Part shown: piece by piece, positions 15,567-28,628 of the stretch
Position numbering within the stretch: position 1 is the first letter of the stretch
How the letters are laid out: each line of letters begins with the position of its first letter
Assembly: GCF_036320965.1 (NCBI RefSeq)
Contig: NC_092269.1
Coordinates: forward strand, 26,288,581 to 26,352,580
Source: Panulirus ornatus
Lineage: Eukaryota > Arthropoda > Malacostraca > Decapoda > Palinuridae
DNA length: 64,000 bases
Reading direction: 5' to 3'
Position numbers and translations under genes: made by a program
Notes under the pieces: generated by a model
What the model saw: only the letters and a program-made list of their open reading frames with translations
Databases searched by the model: none
Told to the model about the DNA's origin: nothing

Positions 15567-15810
15567 ATATACATATATATATACATATATACATACACAC
15601 ACATACACATACATACGCACATATACACACACACACACATACATATATATACATATTAAAAATGTAAGAAACAATTTAGAAAACTGAAACTTCTAGCTTG
15701 AAATGAATGAAAAAAATGAATGTCACATAATGGTTCAACCTCTGGCTATGGAAAAAGGAAATGTATAATTTATTTACACAAACGTCAATAGCAGTTTTCA
15801 TCAATTTAAC
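15567..15810 (-). repeat. Flank shared with the other full-length RTE copy
   Basis: A TA/CA-rich microsatellite followed by about 160 bp of ordinary sequence matches 56727-56969 almost base for base (for example GAAACTTCTAGCTTGAAATG). The match ends sharply at 15810. On the minus strand it contains AATAAA. It is either a longer element leader or, more likely, the flank of a duplicated segment. Confidence 0.8.
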
Positions 15811-16233
<423 letters not shown>

Positions 16234-17737
16234 ATGTGAGGTGCCTGAGGATTGGCGCAATGCTTGCATAGTGCCATTGAACAAAGGCAAAGGGGACAAA
16301 GGTGCGTGCTCAAATTACAGAGGTATAAGTTTGTTGAGTATTCCTGGTAAATTATACGGGAAGGTATTGATTGAGAGGGTGAAGGCATGTACAGAGCATG
16401 AGATTGGGGACGAGCACTGTGTTTTCAGAAGTGGTAGAGAATGTGTGGATCAGGTGTTTGCTTTGAAGAATGTATGTCACAAATACTTAGAAATGGAAAT
16501 GGATTTGTATGTAGCATTTATGGATCTGGAGAAGGCATATGATAGAGTTGATAGAGATGCTCTGTGGAAGGTATTAAGAATATATGGTGTGGGAGGCAAG
16601 TTGTTAGAAGTAGTGAAAAGTTTTTATCGATGATGTAAGGCATGTGTACGTGTAGGAAGAGAGGAAAGTGATTGGTTCTCAGTGAATGTAGGTTTGCGGC
16701 AGGGGTGTGTGATGTCTCCATGGTTGTTTAATTTGTTTATGGATGTGGTTGTTAGTGAGGTGAATGGAAGAGTTTTGGAAAGAGAGGCAAGTATGCAGTC
16801 TGTTGTGGATGAGAGAGCTTGGGAAGTGAGTCAGTTGTTGTTCGCTGATGATACAGCACTGGTGGCTGATTCATGTGAGAAATTGCAGAAGCTGGTGACT
16901 GAGTTTGGTAAAGTGTGTGAAAGAAGAAAGTTGAGAATAAATGTGAATAAGAGCAAGGTTATTAGGTACAGTAGGGTTGAGGGTCAAGTCAATTGGGAGG
17001 TAAGTTTGAATGGAGAAAAACTGGAGGACGTGAAGTGTTTTAGATATCTGAGAGTGGATTTGGCAGCGGATGGAACCATGGAAGCGGAAGTGAATCATAG
17101 GGTGGGTGAGGGGGCGAAAATTCTTGGAGCCTTGAAAAATGTTTGGAAGTCGAGAACATTATCTCGAAAAGCAAAAGTGGTTATTTTTGAAGGAATAGTG
17201 GTTCCAACATTGTTGTATGGTTGCGAAGCGTGGGCTATGGATAGATTTGTGCGCATGAGGGTGGATGTGCTGGAAATGAGATGTTTGAGGACAATATGTG
17301 GTGTGAGGTGTTTTGATCGATTAAGTAATGAAAGCGTAAAAGAGATGTGTGGTAATAAAAAGAGTGTGGTTGAGAGAGCAGAAGAGGGTGTTTTGAAATA
17401 GTTTTGTCACATGGAGAGAATGATTGAGGAAAGATTGACCAAGGGGATATATGTGTCAGAGGTGGAGGGAACGAGAAGTGGGAGACCAAACTGGAGGTGG
17501 ATAGATGGAGTGAAAAAGATTTTGAGTGATCGGGGCCTGAAGATGCAGGAGGGTGAAAGGCGTGCAAGGAATAGAGTGAATTGGAACGATATTGTATATA
17601 GTGGTCGACGTTCTGTCAGTGGATTGAACCAGGGCATGTGAAGCGTCTGGGGTAAACCTTGGAAATTTCTGTGGGGCCTGGATGTGGAAAGGGAGCTGTG
17701 GTTTTGGTGCATTATTACATGACAGGCTGAGACTGAG
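16234..17737 (+). pseudogene. RTE reverse transcriptase copy, broken
   Basis: It starts within the RT (GAGGTGCCTGAGGATTGG, residue about 541) right at the inverted joint. AFMDLEKAYD, GLRQGCVMSPW and FADD are present. Stops: TGA at 16631-16633 (GGA in other copies) and TAG at 17399-17401 (TGG). The C-terminal extension [11 protein letters not shown] is kept, so this is not class B. The 3' UTR is cut at 17737, where a short-element fragment begins. Confidence 0.9.
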
Positions 17738-17944
<207 letters not shown>

Positions 17945-18239
17945 TTTTCCTATGAGTCCACTGGGAAAATGAAGCGCGATAAGTTCCCAAGTACACTTTC
18001 GTGTAGTAATAACATCATCAGGGGAGACACAAGAGAGAAATATAACAGTAAGTTGATATACATCGAAGAGACGAAGCTAGGACGCCATTTGGTAAACATG
18101 CAATAGTCTAAGCAGACAATAAGCGTTTATAAACTTATCATTTTACAAATCAAATCAACAATAGAGTTATCTAAATTGTATGGATCAACACTAATTTCAA
18201 GATTATAATTCTTTGTGTATTCAATAATAAATACGCGCA
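17945..18239 (+). repeat. Interspersed repeat, longer copy of 2806-2970
   Basis: The first 160 bp match 2806-2970; the remainder (TATAAACTTATC, AATCAAATCAACAATAG) extends the element. It has no ORF of note. It may be the end of a Penelope-like element, judging from the copy at 53160-53345. Confidence 0.65.
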
Positions 18240-18494
<255 letters not shown>

Positions 18495-18639
18495 CACTAA
18501 TGATAAGGTAGTTTACTGCCTTATAAAGGCTTAGAGCTATATCAAAATTCGTTATAGGAAAAGAATTTTTTCCTATATGTTTAATGATAGAGTGTTGTAC
18601 AATTGCCTTATTCACTCGTGTGTCAGGTGTGTTCTGTCG

Positions 18640-19440
18640 ACTCTTCAATGAAGTTCGTTCTATGGTCTGCTTGGTTTAGACAGACGTTGTGGTCTTTTAG
18701 ACGCATATCGTCCACTAGCTTCTTGATGTAGCTTGTAATATGTTAGGTGGACATGATATTATTGTTTTTACGTTGTCTCTTAGTCGATAGTGTTTTGTTA
18801 GATGTAGTATACGTACATATCCTTTTAGTCTAAATGTTAGATGCTGTATATGTACATATCCTTTTAGTCTAAATGTATACAATCTTCTGGTCTTTTTCAG
18901 TAGCCTGATGTCTCGTAGGTGTAGGTGTAGATGGTCTAACAGCATGATAGATGTAGACGTTCTTGAAGTCTAAATAGAGTTTTATATTCTGTTGGATGTA
19001 GAGTCCCATGGTTTGTTGGATGTAGACAGCCTTATAGCCTGTCGGATGTAAACAGCCTCATAGCACGTGGATGTAGACAACCTTGTAGATTGTTAGATGT
19101 AGACAGCTTTATAGTCCGTTAGATGTAGAAGCTTTATAGTCTGTTAGATTTAGAGAGTCTCTTGGTCTGTTGAATGCAAGTAGTTTGTATACTGACAAAT
19201 CTCGGTAATCTTTGTCTGTTAGATATCGAAAGCCTCTCAGTCCATGAGTTACTAGTCAGTCTTAAAGATCGTTGTTGTAGGCAGCCAATTAACCGTGTAG
19301 TTGTAGATCCTTGAGGTGTGGACGTTTTAGTAAACAGTCTGATGGTGACGCTCTCGTATTCTGGTAAGTAGATGTAACCTTATAATCTGGTACACGTGTG
19401 TACATTCACGTAACCATAATGATGTGAGGATTCTTCCACA
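18640..19440 (+). repeat. Decayed 26-bp tandem repeat, left flank of the minisatellite
   Basis: Irregular copies of TCTGTTAGATGTAGACAGCC with a TTATAG linker recur roughly every 26 bp with many indels. The frame GTTAG-TGTAG-GTCT is the same as in the core array that follows, so this looks like the older edge of one array. Confidence 0.7.
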
Positions 19441-22400
19441 TTTGTAGTTGTTTATGCAGTCTTAGCTGTATTTGTTCATGCAGTCTGTTAGCTCTCGTTG
19501 CTCATGCAGTCTGTTACCAGTAGTTGTTCATGCAGTCTTTAAGCTGTAGTTGCTCATGCAGTCTGTTAGCTGTAGTTGTTCAAGCAGTCTGTTAGCTGTA
19601 GTTGTTCATGCAGTCTGTTAGCTGTAGTTGTTCATGCAGTCTGTTAGCTGTAGTTGTTCATGCAGTCTGTTAGCTGTTGCTGTTCATGCAGTCTGTTAGC
19701 TATAGTTGATCATGCAGTCTGTTAGCTGTAGTTGTTCAAGCAGTCTGTTAGCTGTAGTTGTTCATGCAGTCTGTTAGCTGTAGTTGTTCATGCAGTCTGT
19801 TAGTTGTAGTTGTTCATGCAGTCTATTAGCTGTTGTTGTTTTTTCAGTCTGTTAACTGTAGTTGTTCATGCAGTCTGTTAGCTGTGGTTGTTCATGCGGT
19901 CTGTTAGCTGTAGTTGTTCATGCAATCTGTTAGCTGTAGTTGTTCATGCAGTCCGTTAGCTATTGCTGTTCATGCAGTCTGTTAGCTGTAGTTGTTCATG
20001 CATTCTGTTAGCTGTAGTTGTTCATGCAATCTATTAGCTGTTGTTGTTTTTTCATTCTGTTATTTGTGGTTGTTCATGCAGTCTGTTAGCTGTAGTGGTT
20101 CATGCAGTCTGTTAGCTGTTGCTGTTCATGCAGTCTGTTAGCTGTAGTTGATCATGCAGTCTGTTAGCTGTAGTTGTACACGCAGTCTGTTAGCTGTAGT
20201 TCTTCATACAGTCTGTTAGCTGTAGTTGTTCATGCAATCTATCAGCTGTTATTTTTTCAGTCTGTTAGCTGTAGTTGTTCATGCAGTCTGTTAGATGTAG
20301 TTGTTCATGCAGTCCGTTAGCTATTGCTGTTCATGCAGTCTGTTAGCTTTTTTGTTCATGCAGTCTGTTAGCTGTAGTTGTTCATGCAGTCTGTTAGCTG
20401 TAGTTGTTAATGCAATCTGTTAGCTGTTGCTGTTCATGCAGTCTGTTAGCTGTAGTTGTTCATGCAATCTATTAGCTGTTGTTGTTTTTTCAGTCGGTTA
20501 GCTGTAGTTGTTCATGCAGTCAGTTAGATGTAGTTGTTCATGCAGTCCGTTAGCTATTGCTGTTCATGCAGTCTGTTAGCTGTTTTTGTTCATGCAGTCT
20601 GTTAGCTGTAGTTGTTCATGCAGTCTGTTAGCTGTAGTTGTTAATGCAATCTGTTAGCTGTAGTTGTTCATGCAGTCTGTTAGCTGTAGTTGTTCATGCA
20701 ATCTATTAGCTTTTTTTTTTTTTAGTCTGTTAGCTGTAGTTGTTCATGCAGTCTGTTAGATGTAGTTGTTCATGCAGTCCGTTAGCTATTGCTGTTCATG
20801 CAGTCTGTTAGCTGTTTTTGTTCATGCAGTCTGTTAGCTGTAGTTGTTCATGCAGGCTGTTAGTTGTAGTTGTTAATGCAATCTGTTAGCTGTTGCTGTT
20901 CATGCAGTCTGTTAGCTGTAGTTGCTCATGCAGTCTGTTAGCTATGGTTGTTCATGCAATCTGTTAGCTGTAGTTGTTCATGCAGTCTGTTAGCTGTAGT
21001 TGCTCATGCAGTCTGTTATTTGCGGTTGTTCATGCAGTCTGTTAGCTGTAGTTGTTCATGCAGTCTGTTAGGTGTAGTTGTTAATGCAATCTGTTAGCAG
21101 TTGCTGTTCATGCAGTCTGCTAACTGTAGTTGCTCATGCAGTCTGTTAGCTGTGTTTGTTCATGCAATCTGTTAGCTGTAGTTCTTCATGCAGTCTGTTA
21201 GCTGTAGTTGCTCATGCAGTCTGTTATTTGCGGTTGTTCATGCAGTCTGTTAGCTGTAGTTGTTCATGCTGTCTGTTAGCTGTAGTTGTTCATGAAGTCC
21301 GTTAGCTATTGCTATTCATGCAGTCTGTTAGCTGTAGTTGTTCATGCATTCTGTTGGCTGTAGTTGTTCATGCAATCTATTAGCTGTTGTTGTTCTTTCA
21401 GTCTGTTAACTGTAGTTGTTCATGCAGTCTGTTAGCTTTAGTGGTTCATGCAGTCTGTTAGCTGTTGCTGTTCATGCAGTCTGTTAGCTGTAGTTGATCA
21501 TGCAGTATGTTAGCTGTAGTTGTTCACGCCGTCTGTTAGCTGTAGTTGTTCATACAGTCTTTAAGCTGTAGTTGTTCATTCAGTCTGTTAGCTGTAGTTG
21601 TTCATGCAGTCTGTTAGCTGTAGTTGCTCATGCAGTCTGTTAGCTGTAGTTGTTCATGCAGTCTGTTAGCTGTAGTTGTTCATGCAGTCTGTTAGCTGTA
21701 GTTGTTCATGCAATCTATTAGCTGTTGTTTTTCAGTCTGTTAGCTGTAGTTGTTCATGCAGTCTGTTAGATGTAGTTGTTCATGCAGTCCGTTGGCTATT
21801 GCTGTTCATGCAGTCTGTTAGCTGTTTTTGTTCATGCAGTCTGTTAGCTGTAGTTGTTCATCCAGTCTGTTAGGTGTAGTTGTTACTGCAATCTGTTAGC
21901 TGTTGCTGTTCATGCAGTCTGTTAGCTGTAGTTGCTCATGCAGTCTGTTAGCTGTGGTTGTTCATGTAATCTGTTAACTGTAGTTGTTCATGCAGTCTGT
22001 TAGCTGTAGTTGCTCATGCAGTCTGTTAGCTGTAGTTGTTCATGCAGTCTGTTAGCTGTAGTTGTTCATGCAGTCTGTTAGCTGTAGTTGTTCATGCAAT
22101 CTATTTGCTGTTGTTGTTTTTTCAGTCTGTTAGCAGTAGTTGTTCATGCAGTCTGTTAGATGTAGTTGTTCATGCAGTCCGTTAGCTATTGCTATTCATG
22201 CAGTCTGTTAGCTGTAGTTGTTCATGCAGTCTGTTAGGTGCAGTTGTTAATGCAATCTGTTAGCTGTTGTTGTTCATGCAGTTTGTTAGCTGTAGTTGCT
22301 CATGCAGTCTGTTAGCTGTGGTTGTTCATGCAATCTGTTAGCTGTAGTTGTTCATGCAGTCTGTTAGCTGTAGCTGCTCATGCAGTCTGTTATTTGCGGT

Positions 22401-24827
22401 TGTTCATGCAGTCTGTTAGCTGTAGTTGCTTATCCAGCCTGTTAGCTGTAGTTGTTCATGCAGTCTGTTATTTGCGGTTGTTCATGCAGTCTGTTATTTG
22501 CGGTTGTTCATGCAGTCTGTTAGCTGTAGTTGTTCATGCACTCTGTTAGCTGTGGTTGTTCATGCAATCTGCTAGCTGTAGTTGTTCACGCAGTCTGTTA
22601 CCTGTAGTTGCTCATGCAGTCTGTTAGCTGTAGTTGTTCATGCAGTCTGTTAGCTGTAGTTGTTCATGCAGTCTGTTAGCTGTGGTTGTTCATGCAATCT
22701 GTTAGCTGTAGTTGTTTACGCAGTCTGTTACCTGTAGTTGCTCATGCAGTCTGTTAGCTGTAGTTGTTCATGCAGTTTGTTAGCTGTAGTTGTTTATCCA
22801 ATCTGTTACTTGTAGTTGTTCATACAGTCTGTTAGCTGTAGTTGCCATGCAGTCTGTTATCTGCGGTTGTTGATGCAGTCTGTCAGCTGTAGTTGTTCAT
22901 GCAGTCTGTTAGCTGTAGTTGTTCATGCAGTCTGTTAGCTGTAGTTGCTCATGCAGACTGTTATTTGCTGTTGTTCATGCAGTCTGTTAGATGTAGTTGT
23001 TCATGCAGTCTGTTATTTATGGTTGTTCATGCAGTCTGTTAGCTGTAGTTGTTTATCCAGTCTGTTAGATGTAGTTCTTCATACAGTATGTTAGTTGTAG
23101 TTGCTCATGCAGTCTGTTATTTGTGGTTGCTCATGCAGTCTGTTAGCTGTAGTTGTTTATCCAGTCTGTTAGCTGTAGTTGATCATGCAGTCTGTTAGCT
23201 GTGGTTGTTCATGCAATCTGTTAGCTGTAGTTGTTCATGCAGTCTGTTAGCTGTAGTTGCTCATGCAGTCTGTTAGCTGTAGTTGTTCATGCAGTCTGTT
23301 AGCTGTAGTTGTTCATGCAGTCTGTTAGGTGTAGCTGTTAATGCAATCTGTTAGCTGTTGCTGTTCATGCAGTCTGCTAGCTGTAGTTGCTCATGCAGTC
23401 TGTTAGCTGTGGTTGTTCATGCAATCTGTTAGCTGTAGTTGTTCATGCAGTCTGTTAGCTGTAGTTGCTCATGCAGTCTGTTATTTGCGGTTGTTCATGC
23501 AGTCTGTTAGCTGTAGTTGTTCATGCAGTCTGTTAGCTGTAGTTGTTCATGCAGTCCGTTAGCTATTGCTATTCATGCAGTCTGTTAGCTGTAGTTGTTC
23601 ATGCATTCTGTTAGCTGTAGTTGTTCATGCAGTCTGTAGTTGTTCATGCAATCTATTAGCTGTTGTTGTTCTTTCAGTCTGTTAACTGTAGTTGTTCATG
23701 CAGTCTGTTAGCTTTAGTGGTTCATGCAGTCTGTTAGCTGTTGCTGTTCATGCAGTCTGTTAGCTGTAGTTGATCATGCAGTATGTTAGCTGTAGTTGTT
23801 CACGCAGTCTGTTAGCTGTAGTTGTTCATACAGTCTGTTAGCTGTAGTTGTTCATTCAGTCTGTTAGCTGTAGTTGTTCATGCAGTCTGTTATTTGCGGT
23901 TGTTTATGCAGTCTGTTAGCTGTAGTTGTTTATCCAGTCTGTTAGCTGTAGTTGTTCATGCAGTCTGTTATTTGCGGTTGTTCATGCAGTCTGTTATTTG
24001 CGGTTGTTCATGCAGTCTGTTAGCTGTAGTTGTTCATGCAGTCTGTTAGCTGTGGTTGTTCATGCAATCTGCTAGCTGTAGTTGTTCACGCAGTCTGTTA
24101 CCTGTAGTTGCTCATGCAGTCTGTTAGCTGTAGTTGTTCATGCAGTCTGTTAGCTGTAGTTGTTCATGCAGTCTGTTAGCTGTGGTTGTTCATGCAATCT
24201 GTTAGCTGTAGTTGTTTACGCAGTCTGTTACCTGTAGTTGCTCATGCAGTCTGTTAGCTGTAGTTGTTCATGCAGTCTGTTAGCTGTAGTTGTTTATCCA
24301 ATCTGTTACTTGTAGTTATTCATGCAGTCTGTTAGCTGTAGTTGCTCATGCAGTCTGTTATCTGCGGTTGTTGATGCAATCTGTCAGCTGTAGTTGTTCA
24401 TGCAGTCTGTTAGCTGTAGTTGTTCATGCAGTCTGTTAGCTGTAGTTGCTCATGCAGTCTGTTATTTGCTGTTGTTCATGCAGTCTGTTAGATGTAATTG
24501 TTCATGCAGTCTGTTATTTGTGGTTGTTCATGCAGTCTGTTAGCTGTAGTTGTTTATCCAGCCTGTTAGCTGTAGTTGTTCATACAGTCTGTTAGCTGTA
24601 GTTGCTCATGCAGTCTGTTATTTGTGGTTGCTCATGCAGTCTGTTAGCTGTAGTTGTTTATCCAGTCTGTTAGCTGTAGTTGGTCATGCAGTCTGTTAAC
24701 TGTAGTTGTTCATGCAGTCTGTTAGCTGTAGTTCTTCATGCAGTCTGTTAGCTGTGGTTGTTCATGCAGTCTGTTAGCTGTAGTTCTTCATGCAGTCTGT
24801 TAGCTGTGGTTGTTTATGCAGTCTGTA
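19441..24827 (+). repeat. 26-bp minisatellite, about 205 units
   Basis: The consensus unit is GTTAGCTGTAGTTG plus TTCATGCAGTCT (26 bp). Common variants are GTAGTTGCTCATGC, TTATTTGCGGTTG, GTTAGCTGTTGCTG, GTTTATCCAG and GTTGTTTTTTCAG. Larger blocks are themselves repeated: about 870 bp at 22320-23190 recurs at 23820-24690, offset 1500 bp, and about 260 bp near 21300 recurs near 23555. 26 is not a multiple of 3, so the short open frames inside are by-products. No gene is seen. Confidence 0.97.
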
Positions 24828-25560
24828 GACATGCCTGTCAGACTGAGGATTTTCTTCACAGTGTGTTAGTTGTTAGATGTATTATGGTTTATCAAACGTG
24901 ACTGATTTGTCATGTGGTCTCTTAGATGTAAACAGCCATTATTTGTTAGGTGTAGACAATCGCTTTAGGTGAAGCAAGTTATAGTCTGTTTGATGTAAAC
25001 TGTCTTGTAAAATACTGTATTGGGTGTGAGCAGTTCTGTAGTCTGTTACGGTTAGACAGCATTACAGCCCGTTCAGTGTAACCCCCTATAATCTGTTACA
25101 TGTAACCATATATTCTATGATAACTGAATAGTCTTGTAGTCTGTTGTATGTAGATGACCTCGTAGTCGGATAGATGTGTACATCATTGTCTGTTAAGTGT
25201 AGACTGTCAGATATAGAGACGCTTGTAGTCAAGTAGATGCAGGCTGTAAGTATGTTAGAGAGAGGTGGTCTTGTAGTATGTAAGGTACAGACAGCCGCTG
25301 TGTTAGATGTAGATCGTCTTAGAGTCTGCTAAGTGCACGTAGACTTGTAGATTCCTATTACATACAGACAGCACTATAATCAGTTAGATATAGAGAGTAT
25401 TTGTTGTCTTGTGGACAACCTTGTCTTCTACATGTAAACATACTTGTGGTGTCGTAAAATGTAGATAGGTCTGTCATGTATTACAATCAAGGTTTTCACG
25501 TCTGCTGGATAGATAGTATTATAGTGTATAAGACGTCGTCATTCTTGAGAAGGCTTGCTC
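24828..25560 (+). repeat. Decayed 26-bp tandem repeat, right flank of the minisatellite
   Basis: Degenerate copies (GTAGTCTGTTAGATGTAGAC and similar) mirror the left flank, fading out by about 25560. Confidence 0.65.
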
Positions 25561-25712
25561 TTAAGACTGTTCGTTAGTGAGCGATGAACTGGAGAAGTGT
25601 GCTCACTTTTCTGTGGAAATGATTGTCTTTGTTTGTTATATTCTCATTTGCTTACATGCATGTGTTTAATGGCTTTCTCTGTGCGTTGGGTGTTTATATA
25701 TAAGAACGTTTC

Positions 25713-25714
<2 letters not shown>

Positions 25715-25758
<44 letters not shown>
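25715..25758. repeat. (TG)n microsatellite
   Basis: About 44 bp of TG. Confidence 0.97.
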
Positions 25759-25760
<2 letters not shown>

Positions 25761-26240
25761 AGCAAGTATAACAGTACCCATACGGACAGGAGACCCCACA
25801 TAGCGTGTGCAGGAAGCCCAAGACCGGTGAAGACAACACCAGATCCTCTACATGAAAAGGAAGTGACAGACACACAAATCGGCAGATGCGTTACAGTAAC
25901 ATGGGGCCTGGTGCGCCCGTGTGTGCAGACTGGCGCATACGACAGGTCACAAAGCCATAGAAGCGTTTAGAAAACGGATATGAAGCACCAGGACAGAGAA
26001 TCGAACCGGACACTGGACACACAATACTTTTGAGACCAAGAGACACGATGGTTGACGTGGGTGTGCTAAAACAGTTGGAGGAGGAACACGGAGCTTCGAG
26101 ATAGAGTGACGTCGACAAAGAAGAGACAAGGAAGGTGGAAGGGCGACAATGGCACAGAGACACTGACTGACTGACTGACCTGCAGACTTGAAGGAGGATA
26201 ATCCTGGCCAGGCTCGTCATGCAGCTCCTGTGATACAACA
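25759..26240. other. No recognisable feature
   Basis: Ordinary-composition sequence. Short open frames on both strands show no domain or splice context that I can recognise. Confidence 0.5.
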
Positions 26241-26450
26241 CACAATAAACACTCTGAGTCACAGGTTGTGTGTCTTGCTCACACTACCATAACAACATAC
26301 TATAACCGCTCTGAGTCACAGGCTATGTGCCTTGCTCACACTACCATAACAACACACTATAAACACTCTGAGTCACAGGTTGTGTGCCTTGCTCACACTA
26401 CCATAAAACACGCTATAAACACTGAGTCACAGGTTGTGTGTCTTGCTTAC
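26241..26450 (+). repeat. 57-bp tandem repeat, about 4 units
   Basis: CAGGTTGTGTGTCTTGCTC-like landmarks recur at 26262, 26319, 26376 and 26430 (periods 57, 57, 54). 57 is a multiple of 3, which explains the 93-codon open frame across it; no real gene is implied. Confidence 0.85.
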
Positions 26451-26797
26451 ACGACCGAGCTTGAACTAGGAGCAGTCCACTCTTGCACACCACGTCTTTC
26501 AGTTCATCTTTCCGGGAAATTGTCAAGCAGCCACGAGCTCGCGTTATGAGAATGATGAGGAGGTGGTGCTGCTGCTGCAGGAACTACGGGCTACTGATGT
26601 TATCCCGGTGGGTAATGGCCTGAAAATCTCCTTCTGAATGCGTGATGCATTCAGCAGTGGCTCACACGCGTGTTCGTCTCAATATGATCGTACTGAAATT
26701 GCAGGAGCATTTGTGGACGCGCGTGACAATAGAAATAAAATCCTCGGTAAATACTGAATGATTTGATTGGTTTCATTAAAATCGGTTTTCCGCGCAC

Positions 26798-26849
<52 letters not shown>

Positions 26850-27140
26850 CTATGCGCTTCTCTCCCAGACCATCTTTGTCAGGTCATTAGAAAGAAAGAA
26901 AAAAGGGCTCCGGTAACTTAATCTGGTCAACGGCCGAGGAACCAGAAAAACAAGAAAAAGATATATGTGAATCCAATCTTTCCCTCTTGTGGGGGAGGGG
27001 AGGTGGGGTGGGGTGGGGGGGAAGTGTATGAATATTCCCTTAATTGTAAAAGTTTTGGTGGGGAATACTAAGGCAGATCTCATCCTCCTCACAATATCAT
27101 AGAGTTTCCTCAGAGTGTCGAGCTGACACTTTTCCTTTTA
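26451..27140. other. No gene seen; contains (TG)n at about 26800-26848
   Basis: Apart from about 48 bp of TG and a G-rich stretch near 26991-27021, I see no conserved motif or plausible exon. Confidence 0.5.
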
Positions 27141-27149
27141 TCAGAATGC

Positions 27150-27840
27150 CAGATCACATCGCTGGGATATTAAGTTATGTCTCACAATGTCAGACAGTTT
27201 TCTGTCATATTGTTCTCTCACCACCATGTCAAACGAGTCCGTCAAGCTGTGATCTCACAATGCCAAATTGTTTCCACGGTGTCAGATCATTCTCTCACAA
27301 TGACAAAATCTTTCTATATAAAATCAGTGTTTAATCAGGATGATATAATGTCTCCTCAAAAATTGTCAAAATGTCCCCTTAAGATGTCAAAATTTCCTCA
27401 GATTGTTAAAGTGTTCATGTTAGAGCGTCGATGTTTCCTGCAAACATCAATATGTTCCCTCACAATGTCAAAATGTCCTCAAAATGTCAAAGTGTTCCCT
27501 CAGATTATCAAGATTTCCTCAAAATCTTAAAGTGTTCCCTTAGAATGTCAAAGGTTCTTGTAAATGTCAACATGTTCCCTTAAAATGTCAAAGTTTTCTA
27601 AAAACAAAGTCAAAATGTCCCAACAGAATATCAAAATTTCCTTGAAATATCAAAAATTTCCTTTAGAAAGTCATAGTTTATGCAAAATGTCAATGTCTTC
27701 CCATAGAATGTCTAAATTTCCTTACTCAAAAATTTCCTTTAGAAAGTCAAAATTTATTCAAAATGTCAAAATGTTCCCTTACAATGTCAAAAATTTCCTC
27801 AAAATATCAACCTGTTTCATCAGTGTGTCAAAGTGATCGT
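27150..27840 (+). repeat. Degenerate tandem repeat, unit about 20 bp
   Basis: Variants of AATGTCAAAATGTTCCCT and ATGTCAAAATTTCCTC recur irregularly for about 690 bp. Divergence is high, so this is an old array. Open frames with MSKF/MSK motifs are by-products. Confidence 0.8.
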
Positions 27841-27906
27841 TAGAAACCCCAGAGTGTATTCTCCTGAAAGTTGCACATATATTTGACGTTCAGAGCCAGG
27901 ACCTAC

Positions 27907-28013
27907 CTGAAGGACATATGATACCTGGAACGGTCGAAGTCGCTGGCCTCTCCTCCAGGGTAGTCCTTGAAGACCCATCTAAATTTATGTCGGAACTCCC
28001 TCTTGTATTTCTC
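27907..28013 (-). CDS. Candidate internal exon, 107 bp, gene unknown
   Basis: On the minus strand an acceptor (TTCGTAACAG) and a strong donor (CAG followed by GTAGGT) bracket 107 bp, open in a frame starting EKYKREFRHKFRWVF, followed by KDYPGGEASDFDRSRYH. The first part resembles the basic amphipathic helix after the seventh membrane segment of rhodopsin-family receptors (F-R/K-x-x-F pattern), but this is only a resemblance. A second frame is also open, so coding is not proven. The surrounding sequence is not repeat-like. Confidence 0.4.
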
Positions 28014-28270
28014 CTGTTACGAAGGGAATATAATGCATCATCCAAACACAAATTCACAAGTTACCCAAGATACGCTGGTATTGTTAAATAGATTATGTTG
28101 GGAATTAATCTTGTGATTACATCAAGCATCGTAAATACAGTCTATATATCATGAGTATGAATATGATCTTATGTGATTAATGCTGTTGTCACTAATCCTG
28201 GAAATCACCAATGAGTTCAGACCTCAACACATTCTCAGTGTCACTAATAAAGATGATTATGGTAGATAAT
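28014..28270. other. No recognisable feature
   Basis: A/T-rich single-copy-looking sequence between the candidate exon and a microsatellite; nothing supportable. Confidence 0.5.
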
Positions 28271-28553
28271 AGTAATACTTCTGCTACTTATAGTGATGAT
28301 AACAATTATGATAACATTGATAATGATAACAGTAATTATGATAACAATAATGTGATAATAACAATAATGATGTAGATAATGATGACGATGATAATAGAGA
28401 TAATAATGATAAGGATAATGATAATGATAATGATAATAATGATAATGATAATAATAATGATAATGATAACAGTAATGATGATAATAATGATAATGATAAT
28501 GATAATGATAGTAATGATAATGATGATAATGATAATGATAACAGTAATGATAG

Positions 28554-28587
<34 letters not shown>

Positions 28588-28628
28588 GATAATAATGATA
28601 ATAATGATAATGATAATAATTCATTATT
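28271..28628. repeat. GAT/AAT-type microsatellite
   Basis: About 350 bp of mixed GATAAT, AATGAT and ATAATGATG units. It directly abuts the 3' tail of an RTE copy (ATTATTATTTGCTTTGTCG), so it may have grown from that tail. Confidence 0.95.

Noticed and set aside
19441..24827. CRISPR array
   Set aside because: Units are contiguous with no unique spacers, and the DNA is animal nuclear; it is a minisatellite.
26268..26549. 93-codon repeat protein
   Set aside because: It is the result of a 57-bp tandem repeat whose length is a multiple of three; the phase breaks at the last unit and no homology is seen.
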